Below, piece by piece: positions 53,966 to 63,181 of a stretch of DNA of 64,000 nucleotides (position 1 is the first letter of the stretch; each line of letters starts with the position of its first letter). The stretch spans positions 62,001-126,000 of the forward strand of contig NTJG01000003.1 of NCBI GenBank assembly GCA_002324875.1, read 5' to 3'. The stretch comes from Lysobacteraceae bacterium NML93-0793. GTDB taxonomy: Bacteria; Pseudomonadota; Gammaproteobacteria; Xanthomonadales; Xanthomonadaceae. Position numbers and translations under genes: made by a program. The notes under the pieces are model-generated. The model saw nothing but the letters and a program-made list of their open reading frames with translations, searched no databases and was not told the DNA's origin.

Positions 53966-54886
53966 TCAGTTTCCGTTCGCCGTGTTGCGGCGGCGACGCG
54001 GCCGTGCGATCGGGGTGACGTGCGCGGCGAGGTGCTCGACGATGCCGCCGGCGATGTCCAGCCCCGTGGCCGCCTCGATGCCCTCCAGCCCCGGCGACGC
54101 ATTGACCTCGAGCACCAGCGGCCCGCGCGCGGAGCGGATCAGGTCGACACCGGCGATTCCGAGCCCGACCACCTTGGCCGCGCGCACCGCGACCGCGCAT
54201 TCGTCCGCCGTCGCCTCGACCGGGGTCGCGACACCGCCGCGATGCAGGTTCGAACGGAAATCCCCCGCAGGGGACTGGCGTTGCATCGCGCCCAGCACTT
54301 GATCACCGACGACGAAACAGCGCAGGTCGGCCCCCTGGGCCTCGGCGATGAACTCCTGGACCAGGAAATTCGCGTACAGCCCGCGCAGCGCTTCGACGAC
54401 GCCGCGGGATGCGGAGGGCTTCTCGGTCAGCATCACACCTGCGCCCTGCATGCCTTCGTTGAGTTTGATCACGTGCGGCGGCGGACCGAGCATCGCCAGC
54501 AGATCGTCGGTGTCGTCGGGGTTGTCGCCGAACACCGTCACCGGCAGACCGATGCCTTCGGCCGCGAGCAGCTGGTGGCAGCGCAGCTTGTCGCGGGCGC
54601 GGGCGAAGGCCGCCGACGGATTGGGGGCATAGCTGCCCATCTGTTCGAACTGGTGCAGCACCGCGTTGCCGTACCGGGTGACCGAGGCGGCGAAACGCGG
54701 AATCACCGCGTCGTAGGCCTCGATCGGCTTGCCCTTGTAGCGCATCGCGAACCCGTCGCTGCTGATGCGCATGTAGCAGCGCAGCGGGTCGAGCACGCGC
54801 ACCGTGTGCCCACGCTGCCGGGCCGCCTCGACCAGCCGGCGGGTGGAATACAGCTTGGTGTTGCGGGAGAGGATCGCGAGCTTCAT
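53966..54886 (-). CDS. rimK: RimK-family ATP-grasp ligase
   Basis: 306 residues, starting [26 protein letters not shown] exactly as in Rim[28 protein letters not shown] is the N-terminal domain. The ATP-grasp core has [37 protein letters not shown] and [25 protein letters not shown] with the metal ligands. RimK adds glutamates to ribosomal protein S6; close relatives ligate other amino acids, so the exact substrate is not certain. The gene lies 85 bases downstream of tRNA-Gly on the same strand and ends before a clear terminator. Confidence 0.92.
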   Translation of the reverse strand: MKLAILSRNTKLYSTRRLVEAARQRGHTVRVLDPLRCYMRISSDGFAMRYKGKPIEAYDAVIPRFAASVTRYGNAVLHQFEQMGSYAPNPSAAFARARDKLRCHQLLAAEGIGLPVTVFGDNPDDTDDLLAMLGPPPHVIKLNEGMQGAGVMLTEKPSASRGVVEALRGLYANFLVQEFIAEAQGADLRCFVVGDQVLGAMQRQSPAGDFRSNLHRGGVATPVEATADECAVAVRAAKVVGLGIAGVDLIRSARGPLVLEVNASPGLEGIEAATGLDIAGGIVEHLAAHVTPIARPRRRRNTANGN

Positions 54887-54971
54887 CGACGCACCAGGGC
54901 AGGCAGCACCAGCAACGAAAACGGCGACACCTCTTGCGATGGTGTCGCCGCCCGAATTCAACGTGACGCAA

Positions 54972-55045
54972 TGGAGCGGGTGATGGGAATCGAACCCACG
55001 CTAGCAGCTTGGGAAGCTGCAGTTCTACCATTGAACTACACCCGC
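54972..55045 (-). tRNA. tRNA-Gly (anticodon CCC)
   Basis: The minus strand folds into a full cloverleaf of 74 bases. The acceptor stem is GCGGGTG/CACCCGC, the D-arm GTTCAATGGTAGAAC and the anticodon arm GCAGC-TTCCCAA-GCTGC with CCC at positions 34-36. The T-arm is GTGGG-TTCGATT-CCCAT (last pair G-T), with an encoded 3' TCCA end. It is nearly the same as E. coli glyU tRNA. Confidence 0.97.
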
Positions 55046-55120
55046 ACAGGCGGCCAGTCTATGCCGCCGCCACGCGCCTTGGCAACGCCGCCGGGGCGGC
55101 GTCACCGGGCGCCGCGGTGG

Positions 55121-56974
55121 TCAGAAACCCGCGCCGATCGTCGCGAACGCGGTCGTGTGGCTGCCGCCCTTCTGGCCGACCGTGAGGCTGGCGCCGACGT
55201 TGGCGTCGAGACCGAACAGCGTGGTCTGCGTGCCCAGCGTCGCGGTGGCGTAGCTGGTGTCGTAGCCGCGCGCCGGCACCGCGTACGGCAGCGTCGACGG
55301 CAGCGACTGCGACTGCGCGAAGGCCTGGCTGGGCGCGTCTTCGAACTCGCGATCGATGGTGAGCCGCGCATAGGGGCGGAAGCTGTCGCTCGCGGCGTAG
55401 GCGAACTGCCAGCCGGCACTGCCGATCAGCGAATCGATCTCCTGCGACGGGTACGCCAGCGAGCTCGACACGGTGGGATCGCTCTCGGCGAAGCCGTCGA
55501 CCTCGATGCGCTGCGCGACCAGCGACAACACCGGGCCGTGCTGCAGCGCGCCGGTGCCGAAGTTCCAGCCGGCGCCGATCGCCGCGGTCACGTTGCTGCC
55601 GTCGGCCTGGCCGGAATGCACGCGGGTCACCGGGCCGATCTGCACGGTGCGGTCGGTGTCGAAGTCCAGCCAGGTGTAGCTCAGCTGCGCGTTGACCCAG
55701 GCGCCGCTGTCGGCACGCCAGCCGACGAAGCCGCCCACCGTCGCTTCGGTCTGGTCCCAGCTGCCGCGGCGCAGGCCCCAGTCGTTGCCCTGCTTGCCGT
55801 AGCCGACGAAGCCGCCGAACGTGGTGTTGCCCGAGGTCCAGTCCAGGCCCGCCGTCAGCGCCGGGGCCACGCCGTCGTAGGCGTCGCCGTGGTCGTAGCG
55901 CTGCATGTCGGCCCGCACGTCCGCCCACCAGCTGCGGCCCTCGCTGCGTGCCGGCGCCAGGCTCAGGCGGTTGTTGATGCGATCGGCGCGCGCGCGGCCG
56001 GTCACCGTCGCCGATTGCGGCAGCACCGCGATCTGCTGCGGGCCGTCGATCATCGCGACCGCGAGGTCGGCGACCATCTCGTGCGCGCGGCTGGCCGGAT
56101 GCACACCGTCGGCGAACAGGTAGGAGTCGGCCGCCGACGGGGTGGCGAACGAGTTGGGATTGCAGAACAGCGACGAGTCCCCCGCCGGCGCCGGCTGCAC
56201 GCGGCAGGCCGGCGAGGTCACGTTGGCGAAGCCGTAGAGCGACGGATTGGCCACCACTTCCTGCAGGAAATGGAAGGTATCGACCGGAATCACCCGCAGG
56301 TTCTGCCCGGCCAGGCCGGCGTAGAGCGCCGTGTTGTAGGTATTGGCGAGCGCAGTGCCCTGGGCCATGCCCACCGCACCGCCGGCGCGCGAGCCCGGGG
56401 TGAGGCCGATGTCGGGAATCGACGGCACCAGCACATAGCGTGCCCCGGCGCCCTGCAGCGCACCGACCAGACCGACCTGCGCGGTCACCGCGGAACCGAT
56501 GATCTGCTGGGCTTGGGCAGGATTCGCCTGCACGGCGAAGAGATCGTTCGCGCCGCCCCAAACCGTGTAGAGCGCGTTGGGATCGGCGCGGCCGCCGTTC
56601 GCGGCCAGATAGCGGTTGGCCTGGGTGACCAGCGACGGAATCGGGCCCAGCCCGCCGACGGTATCGACGCCGACACGCGCGCCACCGGCGGCATAGTTGT
56701 CGCCGGTCTGGCCGTTGCCGTTCGCGTCGGCGCGGGTCCCGTAGCGATCGGCCACGCGCTCGGACCAGACCAGGCCGGGATTGGTGGTGAAGCGGCCGAG
56801 AATCGCGCCCGACGGGCCGATCGTGCGCACGATGACCGGGCGGAAGTAGCCCGAGTCCGTCAGGCTGTCGCCGAAGAACACGGTGCGCGAAAAGGTATCG
56901 TCGGCGAACGCGGGCGCGACGGCCGCAGCGGCGAGCGCGACGGCGAGGGCGGCACGGAGGGGCCTGGACGGCAT
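55121..56974 (-). CDS. GDSL esterase autotransporter (EstA-like)
   Basis: 617 residues. The signal peptide is MPSRPLRAALAVALAAAAVAPAFA. The SGNH/GDSL passenger (about 25-340) has the nucleophile in VFFGDSLTDSGYF, GGAR for the oxyanion Gly, VWGGANDLF with the catalytic Asn, and FADGVHPASRAHEM with the Asp and His. The last 270 residues form an autotransporter beta-barrel (from SWWADVRADMQRYDHGD to the terminal Phe in TAFATIGAGF). It is an outer-membrane, surface-displayed lipase/esterase as in Pseudomonas EstA. It stands alone between tRNA-Gly and the divergent thiS. Confidence 0.92.
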   Translation of the reverse strand: MPSRPLRAALAVALAAAAVAPAFADDTFSRTVFFGDSLTDSGYFRPVIVRTIGPSGAILGRFTTNPGLVWSERVADRYGTRADANGNGQTGDNYAAGGARVGVDTVGGLGPIPSLVTQANRYLAANGGRADPNALYTVWGGANDLFAVQANPAQAQQIIGSAVTAQVGLVGALQGAGARYVLVPSIPDIGLTPGSRAGGAVGMAQGTALANTYNTALYAGLAGQNLRVIPVDTFHFLQEVVANPSLYGFANVTSPACRVQPAPAGDSSLFCNPNSFATPSAADSYLFADGVHPASRAHEMVADLAVAMIDGPQQIAVLPQSATVTGRARADRINNRLSLAPARSEGRSWWADVRADMQRYDHGDAYDGVAPALTAGLDWTSGNTTFGGFVGYGKQGNDWGLRRGSWDQTEATVGGFVGWRADSGAWVNAQLSYTWLDFDTDRTVQIGPVTRVHSGQADGSNVTAAIGAGWNFGTGALQHGPVLSLVAQRIEVDGFAESDPTVSSSLAYPSQEIDSLIGSAGWQFAYAASDSFRPYARLTIDREFEDAPSQAFAQSQSLPSTLPYAVPARGYDTSYATATLGTQTTLFGLDANVGASLTVGQKGGSHTTAFATIGAGF

Positions 56975-57142
56975 GATCGGGTCTCTCTGGTGGGGTGGTG
57001 AAGGCGGGCGATTATGGGGATGCCCGCGGCCGCAGTCCCGTACGGGGCCGCATCGTCGAATGGTCACACGCGCTCTCCTGCGGCAGCACGCCGCACTGCG
57101 GCATCGCGTGCATGGCAGCGCCCCAGCAGAGACAATCGCCGC

Positions 57143-57343
57143 ATGGACATCCAATTCAACGGCCAGCCCCTGGCGATCGCCGTCGGCACCACCGTCACCG
57201 CCCTGCTCGCCGCCCAGAACCTGGGCGGGCGTCGTGTCGCGGTCGAGATCAACGGCGACATCGTCCCGCGCAGCCGGCATGCCGACCACGTGCTCGCCGA
57301 TGGCGACCGGGTGGAAGTCGTCCACGCGCTCGGCGGGGGCTGA
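57143..57343 (+). CDS. thiS: Sulfur carrier protein ThiS
   Basis: 66 residues, ubiquitin-like fold, starting [21 protein letters not shown]. It ends in LGGG, the C-terminal glycines that are adenylated and thiocarboxylated to deliver sulfur for the thiazole ring of thiamine. [31 protein letters not shown] is the standard second half. The ATG at 57143 is the family start; the longer frame upstream is not coding. It lies 171 bases upstream of thiG. No TPP riboswitch is visible before it. Confidence 0.95.
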   Translation: MDIQFNGQPLAIAVGTTVTALLAAQNLGGRRVAVEINGDIVPRSRHADHVLADGDRVEVVHALGGG

Positions 57344-57514
57344 CGCCGCGTAGGCCGTGAGGCCCGCAATGCGTGCGACACGCCTGCGGACACGCGCGTA
57401 ACCGCGCAGCCTCGGATGCCCGCAGAGCGCGCTCCGGGCCTCCGCGGCACGCACACGCGGCGCGCGAATCCGGATGACGACGCATCGCCCACCGGCTTCG
57501 GCGATAATCCCGCG

Positions 57515-58312
57515 ATGAGCACCGCATCCCACGCAGACGCCGGCCTCGTCATCGCCGGCAAGACCTACACTTCCCGCCTGCTGACCGGCACCGGCAAGTT
57601 CAAGGATGTGGACGAAACCCGCCTGGCCACCGAGGCCGCGGGCGCGCAGATCGTCACCGTCGCAATCCGCCGCACCAATATCGGCCAGACCCCGGGCGAG
57701 CCCAACCTGCTCGACGTGCTGCCGCCGGACCGCTACACCATCCTGCCCAACACGGCCGGCTGCTACACCGCCGAGGACGCCGTGCGCACCTGCCGCCTGG
57801 CGCGCGAACTTCTCGACGGCCACGCCCTGACCAAGCTGGAAGTGCTGGGCGACCAGCGCACGCTGTTCCCGGATGTGGTGCAGACGCTTAAGGCCGCCGA
57901 ACAGCTGGTCAAGGACGGCTTCGACGTCATGGTCTACACCTCGGACGATCCGATCCTGGCCAAGCGCCTGGAAGAGATCGGCTGCGCGGCGGTGATGCCG
58001 CTGGCTGGGCCGATCGGTTCGGGCCTCGGCATCCAGAACAAGTACAACCTGATCGAGATCATCGAAAACGCGAAGGTGCCGATCATCGTCGATGCCGGCG
58101 TCGGCACCGCTTCGGATGCGGCCATCGCGATGGAACTCGGCTGCGATGGCGTGCTGATGAACACCGCGATCGCCGGCGCCCGCAACCCGGTGCTGATGGC
58201 CAGCGCGATGCGCAAGGCGGTCGAGGCCGGTCGCGAGGCGTTCCTGGCCGGCCGCATTCCGCGCAAGCGTTTCGCCAGTGCGTCGTCGCCCGTCGACGGC
58301 CTGGTGGGCTGA
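57515..58312 (+). CDS. thiG: Thiazole synthase ThiG
   Basis: 265 residues, TIM barrel. It condenses deoxyxylulose phosphate, dehydroglycine and ThiS thiocarboxylate into the thiamine thiazole. [42 protein letters not shown] and TKLEVLGD (the Schiff-base Lys) are present. [16 protein letters not shown] and [31 protein letters not shown] form the phosphate site. ATG 57515 matches the family start. The next gene, trmB, begins 10 bases after its stop. Confidence 0.97.
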   Translation: MSTASHADAGLVIAGKTYTSRLLTGTGKFKDVDETRLATEAAGAQIVTVAIRRTNIGQTPGEPNLLDVLPPDRYTILPNTAGCYTAEDAVRTCRLARELLDGHALTKLEVLGDQRTLFPDVVQTLKAAEQLVKDGFDVMVYTSDDPILAKRLEEIGCAAVMPLAGPIGSGLGIQNKYNLIEIIENAKVPIIVDAGVGTASDAAIAMELGCDGVLMNTAIAGARNPVLMASAMRKAVEAGREAFLAGRIPRKRFASASSPVDGLVG

Positions 58313-58322
58313 CGCGCCCGGC

Positions 58323-59060
58323 ATGACCGATCCGTTCGCCAGCAGCGGCGCCAAGGCCCCGCCCAAGCCGTTCACCGTGACCGCGGGGCGGCGTGAAGTG
58401 CGCAGCTTCGTGCTGCGCCAAGGCCGGTTCACCCCCGCGCAGCAGCGCGCGTTCGACGAGGCCTGGCCGCGGCTCGGACTCGACTACACCGGCGCGCCGC
58501 GCGATTTCGATGCGGTCTTCGGGCGCCAGGCGCCGCGCATCGTCGAAATCGGCTTCGGCAACGGCGAGGCTCTGCGCTTCTCCGCCGCGCAGGATCCGGC
58601 CCGCGACCACATCGGCATCGAGGTGCATGCGCCGGGCGTGGGCCGCGTGCTCAACGCACTCACCGCCGACGGCGCGCGCAACGTGCGGGTCTATCACCAC
58701 GACGCGGTCGAGGTGCTGAGCCACGAGATCGCCGATGGTTCGCTCGACGAGATCCGCATCTACTTTCCCGATCCCTGGCACAAGAAGCGCCACAACAAGC
58801 GGCGCCTGGTGCAGCCCGAGTTCGCCGCGCTGCTGGTGCGCAAGCTTGCACCGGGTGGCCGTCTGCACCTGGCGACCGACTGGGCCGACTACGCCGAACA
58901 GATGTGGGACGTGCTCGACGCCACCCCCGGCCTGCGCAACCGCGCCGGCCCCCGCGGTCATGTGCCACGACCGCCGTGGCGGCCGCAGACGCATTTCGAA
59001 ACCCGCGGCCAGAAGCTCGGGCATGGGGTCTGGGATCTGGTTTATGACCGGGATTCGTGA
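58323..59060 (+). CDS. trmB: tRNA (guanine-N7)-methyltransferase
   Basis: 245 residues. It methylates G46 of tRNAs using [16 protein letters not shown] is the SAM loop, [15 protein letters not shown] the second strand, and [24 protein letters not shown] the TrmB signature. [17 protein letters not shown] and [19 protein letters not shown] close the fold. It starts 10 bases after thiG, suggesting co-transcription. Its last codons run into a tandem heptamer repeat (GATTCGT), so the repeat contributes the final Asp-Ser and the stop. Confidence 0.96.
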   Translation: MTDPFASSGAKAPPKPFTVTAGRREVRSFVLRQGRFTPAQQRAFDEAWPRLGLDYTGAPRDFDAVFGRQAPRIVEIGFGNGEALRFSAAQDPARDHIGIEVHAPGVGRVLNALTADGARNVRVYHHDAVEVLSHEIADGSLDEIRIYFPDPWHKKRHNKRRLVQPEFAALLVRKLAPGGRLHLATDWADYAEQMWDVLDATPGLRNRAGPRGHVPRPPWRPQTHFETRGQKLGHGVWDLVYDRDS

Positions 59061-59206
59061 TTCGTGATTCGTGATTCGTCACGGCAGTTTCCCGGCACTT
59101 CGGCCCCCACCGGAAGCCCCCACGTTGCCGGAGCGTCGCGCGCCCAGGCGACGCTCGTTGCAAGCAAATTGCGGTTCGAATCACCCATCACCAATCACCA
59201 ATCACG
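59052..59206. repeat. Two inverted arrays of GTGATTS-type heptamers
   Basis: Four tandem copies of GATTCGT fill 59052-59079. Four copies of (A/C)ATCAC(C/G) fill 59179-59206, reading GTGATTG/GTGATGG/GTGATTC on the opposite strand. The arrays are inverted to each other around 99 bases and fill most of the gap between trmB and the SLC13 gene. Confidence 0.8.
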
Positions 59207-59212
59207 GCCCTG

Positions 59213-61060
59213 ATGGACACCGCGCTCGCGCTCACCACCGACATGCGCATCGTGCTGGGCCTGGTCGGGCTCACCATGGTGCTGTTCGTGTTCCAGCGCG
59301 TGCGCGCCGACCTGGTGGCGCTGGTGGTTCTGGTGTTGCTGGGCCTGACCGGGCTGGTCGCGCCGGAGGACGTCTTCAACGGGTTCTCCTCGAACGCGGT
59401 GATCAGCGTGATCGCCACGATGATCCTCGGCATGGGCCTCGACCGCACCGGCGCGCTCAACCGCCTGGCCGGCTGGCTGCTGCGCCGCTCCAAGGGGCGC
59501 GAGGACCGCCTGCTGCTGCTCACTTCGGCCACCGCCGGCCTGAACTCCGCGGTGATGCAGAACCCGTCGGTGATGGCGCTGTACATGCCGGTCGCCGCGC
59601 GGCTGGCGTCGCGTTCCGGACTGCGGCTGGCGCAGATCCTGCTGCCGGTGTGCGTGGCGATCGTCATGGGTGGCACGCTGACGATGGTCGGCAGTTCGCC
59701 GCTGATCCTGCTCAACGACCTGCTCACCGCCGCCAACGCGAACCTGCCCTCGGGCGCGGCGACGCTCGAATCGCTGAACATGTTCGCGCCGCTGCCGGTC
59801 GGCCTCACCCTGCTGGTCGCGGGCCTGGCCTATTTCCACTTCCGCGGCAATGGCGCGCTCGCCGAACCGGGTGACGCCGTCGAGGGCAACGTCACCCCGG
59901 CGCGCACGCAGAGCTATTTCGCCAGCGCCTACGGCATCGAGGGCGATCTCTACGAACTCACGGTCACCGCCGACAGCCCGCTGGTGGGCATGACGTTCGC
60001 CGAGGCCGAGGCCATCCACCACGCGCCGATGCTGCTGGCACTGAAATCGGAGAACGAGTCCCGCCTGGCACCGCCCGCCGACACCCGCATCTGGGTGGGC
60101 AGCGTGCTCGGCGTGATGGGCCCGAGGCAGCAGGTGGCCGACTTCGCGCAGAACATGTTCCTGCGCATGAGCACCCGCCTGCGCCACTTCGGCGACCTGT
60201 TCAATCCCAGCCGCGCCGGCATCGCCGAGGCGGTGATCCCGCCGACGTCGAAGTTCATCGGCAAGTCCGCCGCCGAGCTCAGCCTCGGCAAGAAGTACGG
60301 CGTGCGCCTGCTGGCGATCAATCGCGACAAGCAGGTATTGCGCGAGGACGTGCGCAAGATGCCGCTGCGCGCCGGCGACATGCTGGTGCTGCACAGCATC
60401 TGGCAGGACCTGGCCAAGACCGCCAAGTCGCTCGACTTCCTGATCGTCACCGACTATCCCAAGGGCGAGCAGCGTCCGCACAAGTTCAAGATCGCGATGG
60501 CGATCTTCGCCGTGACCCTGTTGATCGCGTTGTCGTCGCGCGTGCCGACCTCGGTGGCCCTGATGTCGGGCGTCGCCGGCATGCTGGTGTTCGGCGTGCT
60601 GAAGATGGACGAGGCCTACAGCGCGATCAACTGGAAAACCGTGTTCCTGATGGCATGTCTGATCCCGCTCGGCTGGGCGATGGATTCCAGCGGCGCCGCG
60701 GCGTGGGTGGCCGGACACACGATCGAGCGGCTGCCCTCGGGCCTGCCGATCTGGGTGCTGGAACTCGCGGTGGCTCTGCTCACGGCCGCGTTCTCGATGG
60801 TGATCAGCCACGTCGGCGCGACCATCGTCGTCGTGCCGCTGTCGATCAACCTGGCGCTGGCGGCCGGTGGCAATCCCACCGCGTTCGCGCTGATCACCGC
60901 GCTGGCTGCATCGAACAACTTCGTCACCCAGTCCAATCCGGTGATGTCGATGATCATCGGCCCCGCAGGCTACAAGGCGAAGGAGCTGTGGCGGATCGGG
61001 CTGCCGATGTCGCTGATCTACACCGCGATCATCGTGCTGATGGTCAATCTGCTGTTCTGA
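59213..61060 (+). CDS. SLC13/DASS family transporter with two TrkA-C (RCK_C) domains
   Basis: 615 residues. About 5-6 N-terminal membrane helices (from MRIVLGLVGLTMVLFVFQRV) precede two central soluble RCK_C domains, about 230-310 (YELTVTADSPLVGMTFAEAE) and 330-410 (VIPPTSKFIGKSAAELSL). Further helices follow to the C-terminus. The paired SLC13 signature motifs are TSATAGLNSAVMQNPSVMALYMPVA and FSMVISHVGATIVVVPLSINLA. The family carries sulfate, dicarboxylates or other anions with sodium ions; the substrate here is undetermined. ATG 59213 directly follows the heptamer array. The 3' end overlaps the convergent Rieske gene by 17 bases. Confidence 0.88.
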   Translation: MDTALALTTDMRIVLGLVGLTMVLFVFQRVRADLVALVVLVLLGLTGLVAPEDVFNGFSSNAVISVIATMILGMGLDRTGALNRLAGWLLRRSKGREDRLLLLTSATAGLNSAVMQNPSVMALYMPVAARLASRSGLRLAQILLPVCVAIVMGGTLTMVGSSPLILLNDLLTAANANLPSGAATLESLNMFAPLPVGLTLLVAGLAYFHFRGNGALAEPGDAVEGNVTPARTQSYFASAYGIEGDLYELTVTADSPLVGMTFAEAEAIHHAPMLLALKSENESRLAPPADTRIWVGSVLGVMGPRQQVADFAQNMFLRMSTRLRHFGDLFNPSRAGIAEAVIPPTSKFIGKSAAELSLGKKYGVRLLAINRDKQVLREDVRKMPLRAGDMLVLHSIWQDLAKTAKSLDFLIVTDYPKGEQRPHKFKIAMAIFAVTLLIALSSRVPTSVALMSGVAGMLVFGVLKMDEAYSAINWKTVFLMACLIPLGWAMDSSGAAAWVAGHTIERLPSGLPIWVLELAVALLTAAFSMVISHVGATIVVVPLSINLALAAGGNPTAFALITALAASNNFVTQSNPVMSMIIGPAGYKAKELWRIGLPMSLIYTAIIVLMVNLLF

Positions 61061-61436
61061 CGGCCGCCTCCGGGCGCCCCGTCGAACCGCCGATCACGAT
61101 CGCGCCGTCCACCACCTGCACCGTCACCGCGCGCAGCGATTCGCCGCGGCAGGGGCCGGCGACACACTCGCCATCGTGCAGCGAAAAGCTGGCGCCGTGC
61201 GCGGCGCAGACCAGCTCGCCCGTCTTCGAACGCAGGAAGCGACCCGGTGCCCAGTCGAGACGGCGCCCGGCGTGCGGGCAGAGATTGCGCCACGCGCGTA
61301 CGGCATCACCATCGCGATGAAGCACGACGGATTCCGCCTCGCCGTCGAGCATCGCCTCGACCTCGATGCAGCTGCCGTCGTCGATACTGTCGAGCGCGAT
61401 GCGGGTCGCATCATCACGGGGGTTTAACGAAGACAT
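61044..61436 (-). CDS. Rieske [2Fe-2S] domain protein
   Basis: 130 residues from ATG 61436, preceded by GGAG. The cluster ligands are in NLCPHAGRRLDW (CxH) and LVCAAHGASFSLHDGEC (CxxH), 17 residues apart in the usual Rieske spacing, followed by CVAGPCRGESL. No membrane anchor or oxygenase domain is attached, so it is a soluble ferredoxin-type or NirD-like Rieske protein, perhaps an electron carrier. It is divergent from the small membrane-protein gene at 61513. Confidence 0.9.
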   Translation of the reverse strand: MSSLNPRDDATRIALDSIDDGSCIEVEAMLDGEAESVVLHRDGDAVRAWRNLCPHAGRRLDWAPGRFLRSKTGELVCAAHGASFSLHDGECVAGPCRGESLRAVTVQVVDGAIVIGGSTGRPEAAVRTAD

Positions 61437-61512
61437 TACAACTCCGATCCAGCCTCGGCCGATACTGGGGGCCCGGCACTGCACCGATTGTGTCACGAGC
61501 CCAGACCCGACG

Positions 61513-61812
61513 ATGTCCAACGCCTTTTTCCGCGACCTTCATGCCCGCTTCGACGCCTCCGGCGTGCGCGCGATGTTCGCGCCGCGCAAGCCGCGGCATC
61601 CGCTGTTGCGCGTGCTGCTCGGCCTGACCGGCGTGGCGCTGCTCGCGGTGCTGCTGGTCGCGGGGCTGTTCATCGGCGCGGCCATGATCCTGTTCGGCAT
61701 CACCCGTCGCCTGCTGGTGCGCGGCGGACGCGACACGCGTGCGGCCGACGCCCGCTTCGTCGACGCCGAATACCGCGTGGTCCGCGACCGCGACCAGCCC
61801 GTCCTCCGCTGA
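61513..61812 (+). CDS. Small single-helix membrane protein of unknown function
   Basis: 99 residues from ATG 61513. A basic N-terminus (MSNAFFRDLHARFDASGVRAMFAPRKPRH) precedes one long hydrophobic stretch (VLLGLTGVALLAVLLVAGLFIGAAMILFGI) and an Arg/Asp-rich cytoplasmic tail. No family recognised. It lies 78 bases upstream of the fumarylacetoacetase-family gene on the same strand. The frame is open further upstream but overlaps the divergent Rieske gene there. Confidence 0.65.
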   Translation: MSNAFFRDLHARFDASGVRAMFAPRKPRHPLLRVLLGLTGVALLAVLLVAGLFIGAAMILFGITRRLLVRGGRDTRAADARFVDAEYRVVRDRDQPVLR

Positions 61813-61890
61813 CGTGCAGCCGCGACGCCGGCTGCGCCGGATGTCGCGTGCGTTCCCAACCCCACAGGCGCGCCTGCGCCGAGGCCAGTG

Positions 61891-62616
61891 ATGACAGCAT
61901 CCTTCGACGACGTCGTGCCCGTCGCCGCGCCCACGCGCGTGCCGGTTCTCGGCGGCGGCACGTTTCCCGTGCGCCGCATCTACTGCGTGGGTCGCAATTT
62001 CGCCGATCACGCCCGCGAAATGGGCGCCGAGGCGCCGGCCTCGAAGGCCGATCGTGGCACGCCGGTGTTCTTCGCCAAGCCGGCCGACGCCATCGTGACC
62101 ACCGGCGATGTGCCCTATCCGACGGCCACGCGCGAGCTGCATCACGAAGTGGAACTGGTCGTCGCGCTCGGGCGCGATGCCCCGGCGGGCGAACTGTCCG
62201 TCGATGAAGCGTCGGCGCTCGTCTACGGCTACGGCGTGGGCCTGGACCTCACCCGTCGCGACCTGCAGGCCGCCGCCAAGGCCAAGGGCCTGCCGTGGGA
62301 CGTCGCCAAGGGATTCGACGCCTCGGCGCCGACCGGCGAACTGGTCCCGGCCGACGCAATCGGCGAACTGGCGCCGCGCCGGCTGTCGCTGCGGGTCAAC
62401 GGCGAACTTCGCCAGTCCGCGACGCTCGACCAGCTGATCTGGGACGTGCCCGAGATCCTGCACGAACTGTCGAAGCTGTTCGCACTGCGCGCCGGCGATC
62501 TGGTGTTCATGGGCACACCGGCCGGCGTGGCCGCACTGCAGCCGGGTGACACCTGCGAGGCGACGCTCGACGACGTGCTCGCGCTGCACTGCAGGATCAC
62601 TCCGGCGTCGCTATAG
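61891..62616 (+). CDS. Fumarylacetoacetate hydrolase family protein
   Basis: 241 residues from ATG 61891 with GAGG 6 bases before it. RRIYCVGRNFADHAREMG, TPVFFAKPADAIV and YPTATRELHHEVELVVALGR contain the His and Glu metal ligands. YGYGVGLDLTRRDLQAAAKAKGLPWDVAKGFDASAP carries the Asp, Arg and Lys of the active site, and GDLVFMGTPAGVAALQPGD closes the fold. This short class includes acylpyruvases and oxaloacetate decarboxylases (FAHD1/YcgM type), so hydrolysis of acylpyruvates is more likely than tyrosine degradation. Confidence 0.92.
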   Translation: MTASFDDVVPVAAPTRVPVLGGGTFPVRRIYCVGRNFADHAREMGAEAPASKADRGTPVFFAKPADAIVTTGDVPYPTATRELHHEVELVVALGRDAPAGELSVDEASALVYGYGVGLDLTRRDLQAAAKAKGLPWDVAKGFDASAPTGELVPADAIGELAPRRLSLRVNGELRQSATLDQLIWDVPEILHELSKLFALRAGDLVFMGTPAGVAALQPGDTCEATLDDVLALHCRITPASL

Positions 62617-62649
62617 TCGTCCGCGCTTCCCCTCAGCGCAGGAGTCACC

Positions 62650-63090
62650 ATGGGCATATTGGCCGAGTTCAAGGAATTCGCGGTTCGCGGCAACGTCATC
62701 GATCTCGCCGTCGGCGTGGTCATCGGTGCCTCGTTCGGCAAGATTGTCACCGCACTGGTCGACAACATCATCATGCCGCCGGTCGGCCTGCTGATCGGTG
62801 GCGTCGACTTCGCGGACTGGGCGATCACGCTGCGTGCCGCGACCATCGACGCGGCGACCGGCGAGGAGATCCCGGCCGTCACCATCGGCATCGGTATCTT
62901 CATCAACACCATCATCCAGTTCACCATCGTCGCGTTCGCGATCTTCCTCGCGATCAAGTTCATCAACCGCCTGAAGCGCAAGCAGGCCGAGGCGCCCGAG
63001 CCGCAGAAGCCGGCCGAGCCGAGCGAGGAAGTGAAACTGCTGCGCGAGATCCGCGATTCGCTCAAGGGTCCGGGCGCTCCGGTGGGGTGA
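62650..63090 (+). CDS. mscL: Large-conductance mechanosensitive channel
   Basis: 146 residues, preceded by AGGAGT. The N-terminal helix and first membrane segment [34 protein letters not shown] is the MscL pore signature. The periplasmic loop ([23 protein letters not shown]) is followed by TM2 ([28 protein letters not shown]). The charged C-terminal bundle ends [12 protein letters not shown]. It opens as a safety valve on osmotic down-shock. A strong terminator follows. Confidence 0.97.
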   Translation: MGILAEFKEFAVRGNVIDLAVGVVIGASFGKIVTALVDNIIMPPVGLLIGGVDFADWAITLRAATIDAATGEEIPAVTIGIGIFINTIIQFTIVAFAIFLAIKFINRLKRKQAEAPEPQKPAEPSEEVKLLREIRDSLKGPGAPVG

Positions 63091-63125
63091 GGCCACCGGC
63101 CACATCCGGCACATCGCATCCGACC

Positions 63126-63157
63126 GGGCCGCAGGCGACAATGCCTGCGGCCCGTTT
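63126..63157 (+). terminator. Intrinsic terminator after mscL
   Basis: Perfect 11-bp stem GGGCCGCAGGC / GCCTGCGGCCC with a 6-base loop, then GTTTCGTTT. It starts 36 bases after the mscL stop. Confidence 0.85.
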
Positions 63158-63181
63158 CGTTTCCACTTCCGGAGAGCACAC

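Noticed and set aside
53849-57001. Plus-strand open frame of over 1,000 codons across rimK, tRNA-Gly and the esterase gene
   Set aside because: It runs through a tRNA and two strongly supported minus-strand genes; no domain is visible.
57000-57142. TPP riboswitch upstream of thiS
   Set aside because: The conserved CUGAGA and ACCUGA blocks are absent.
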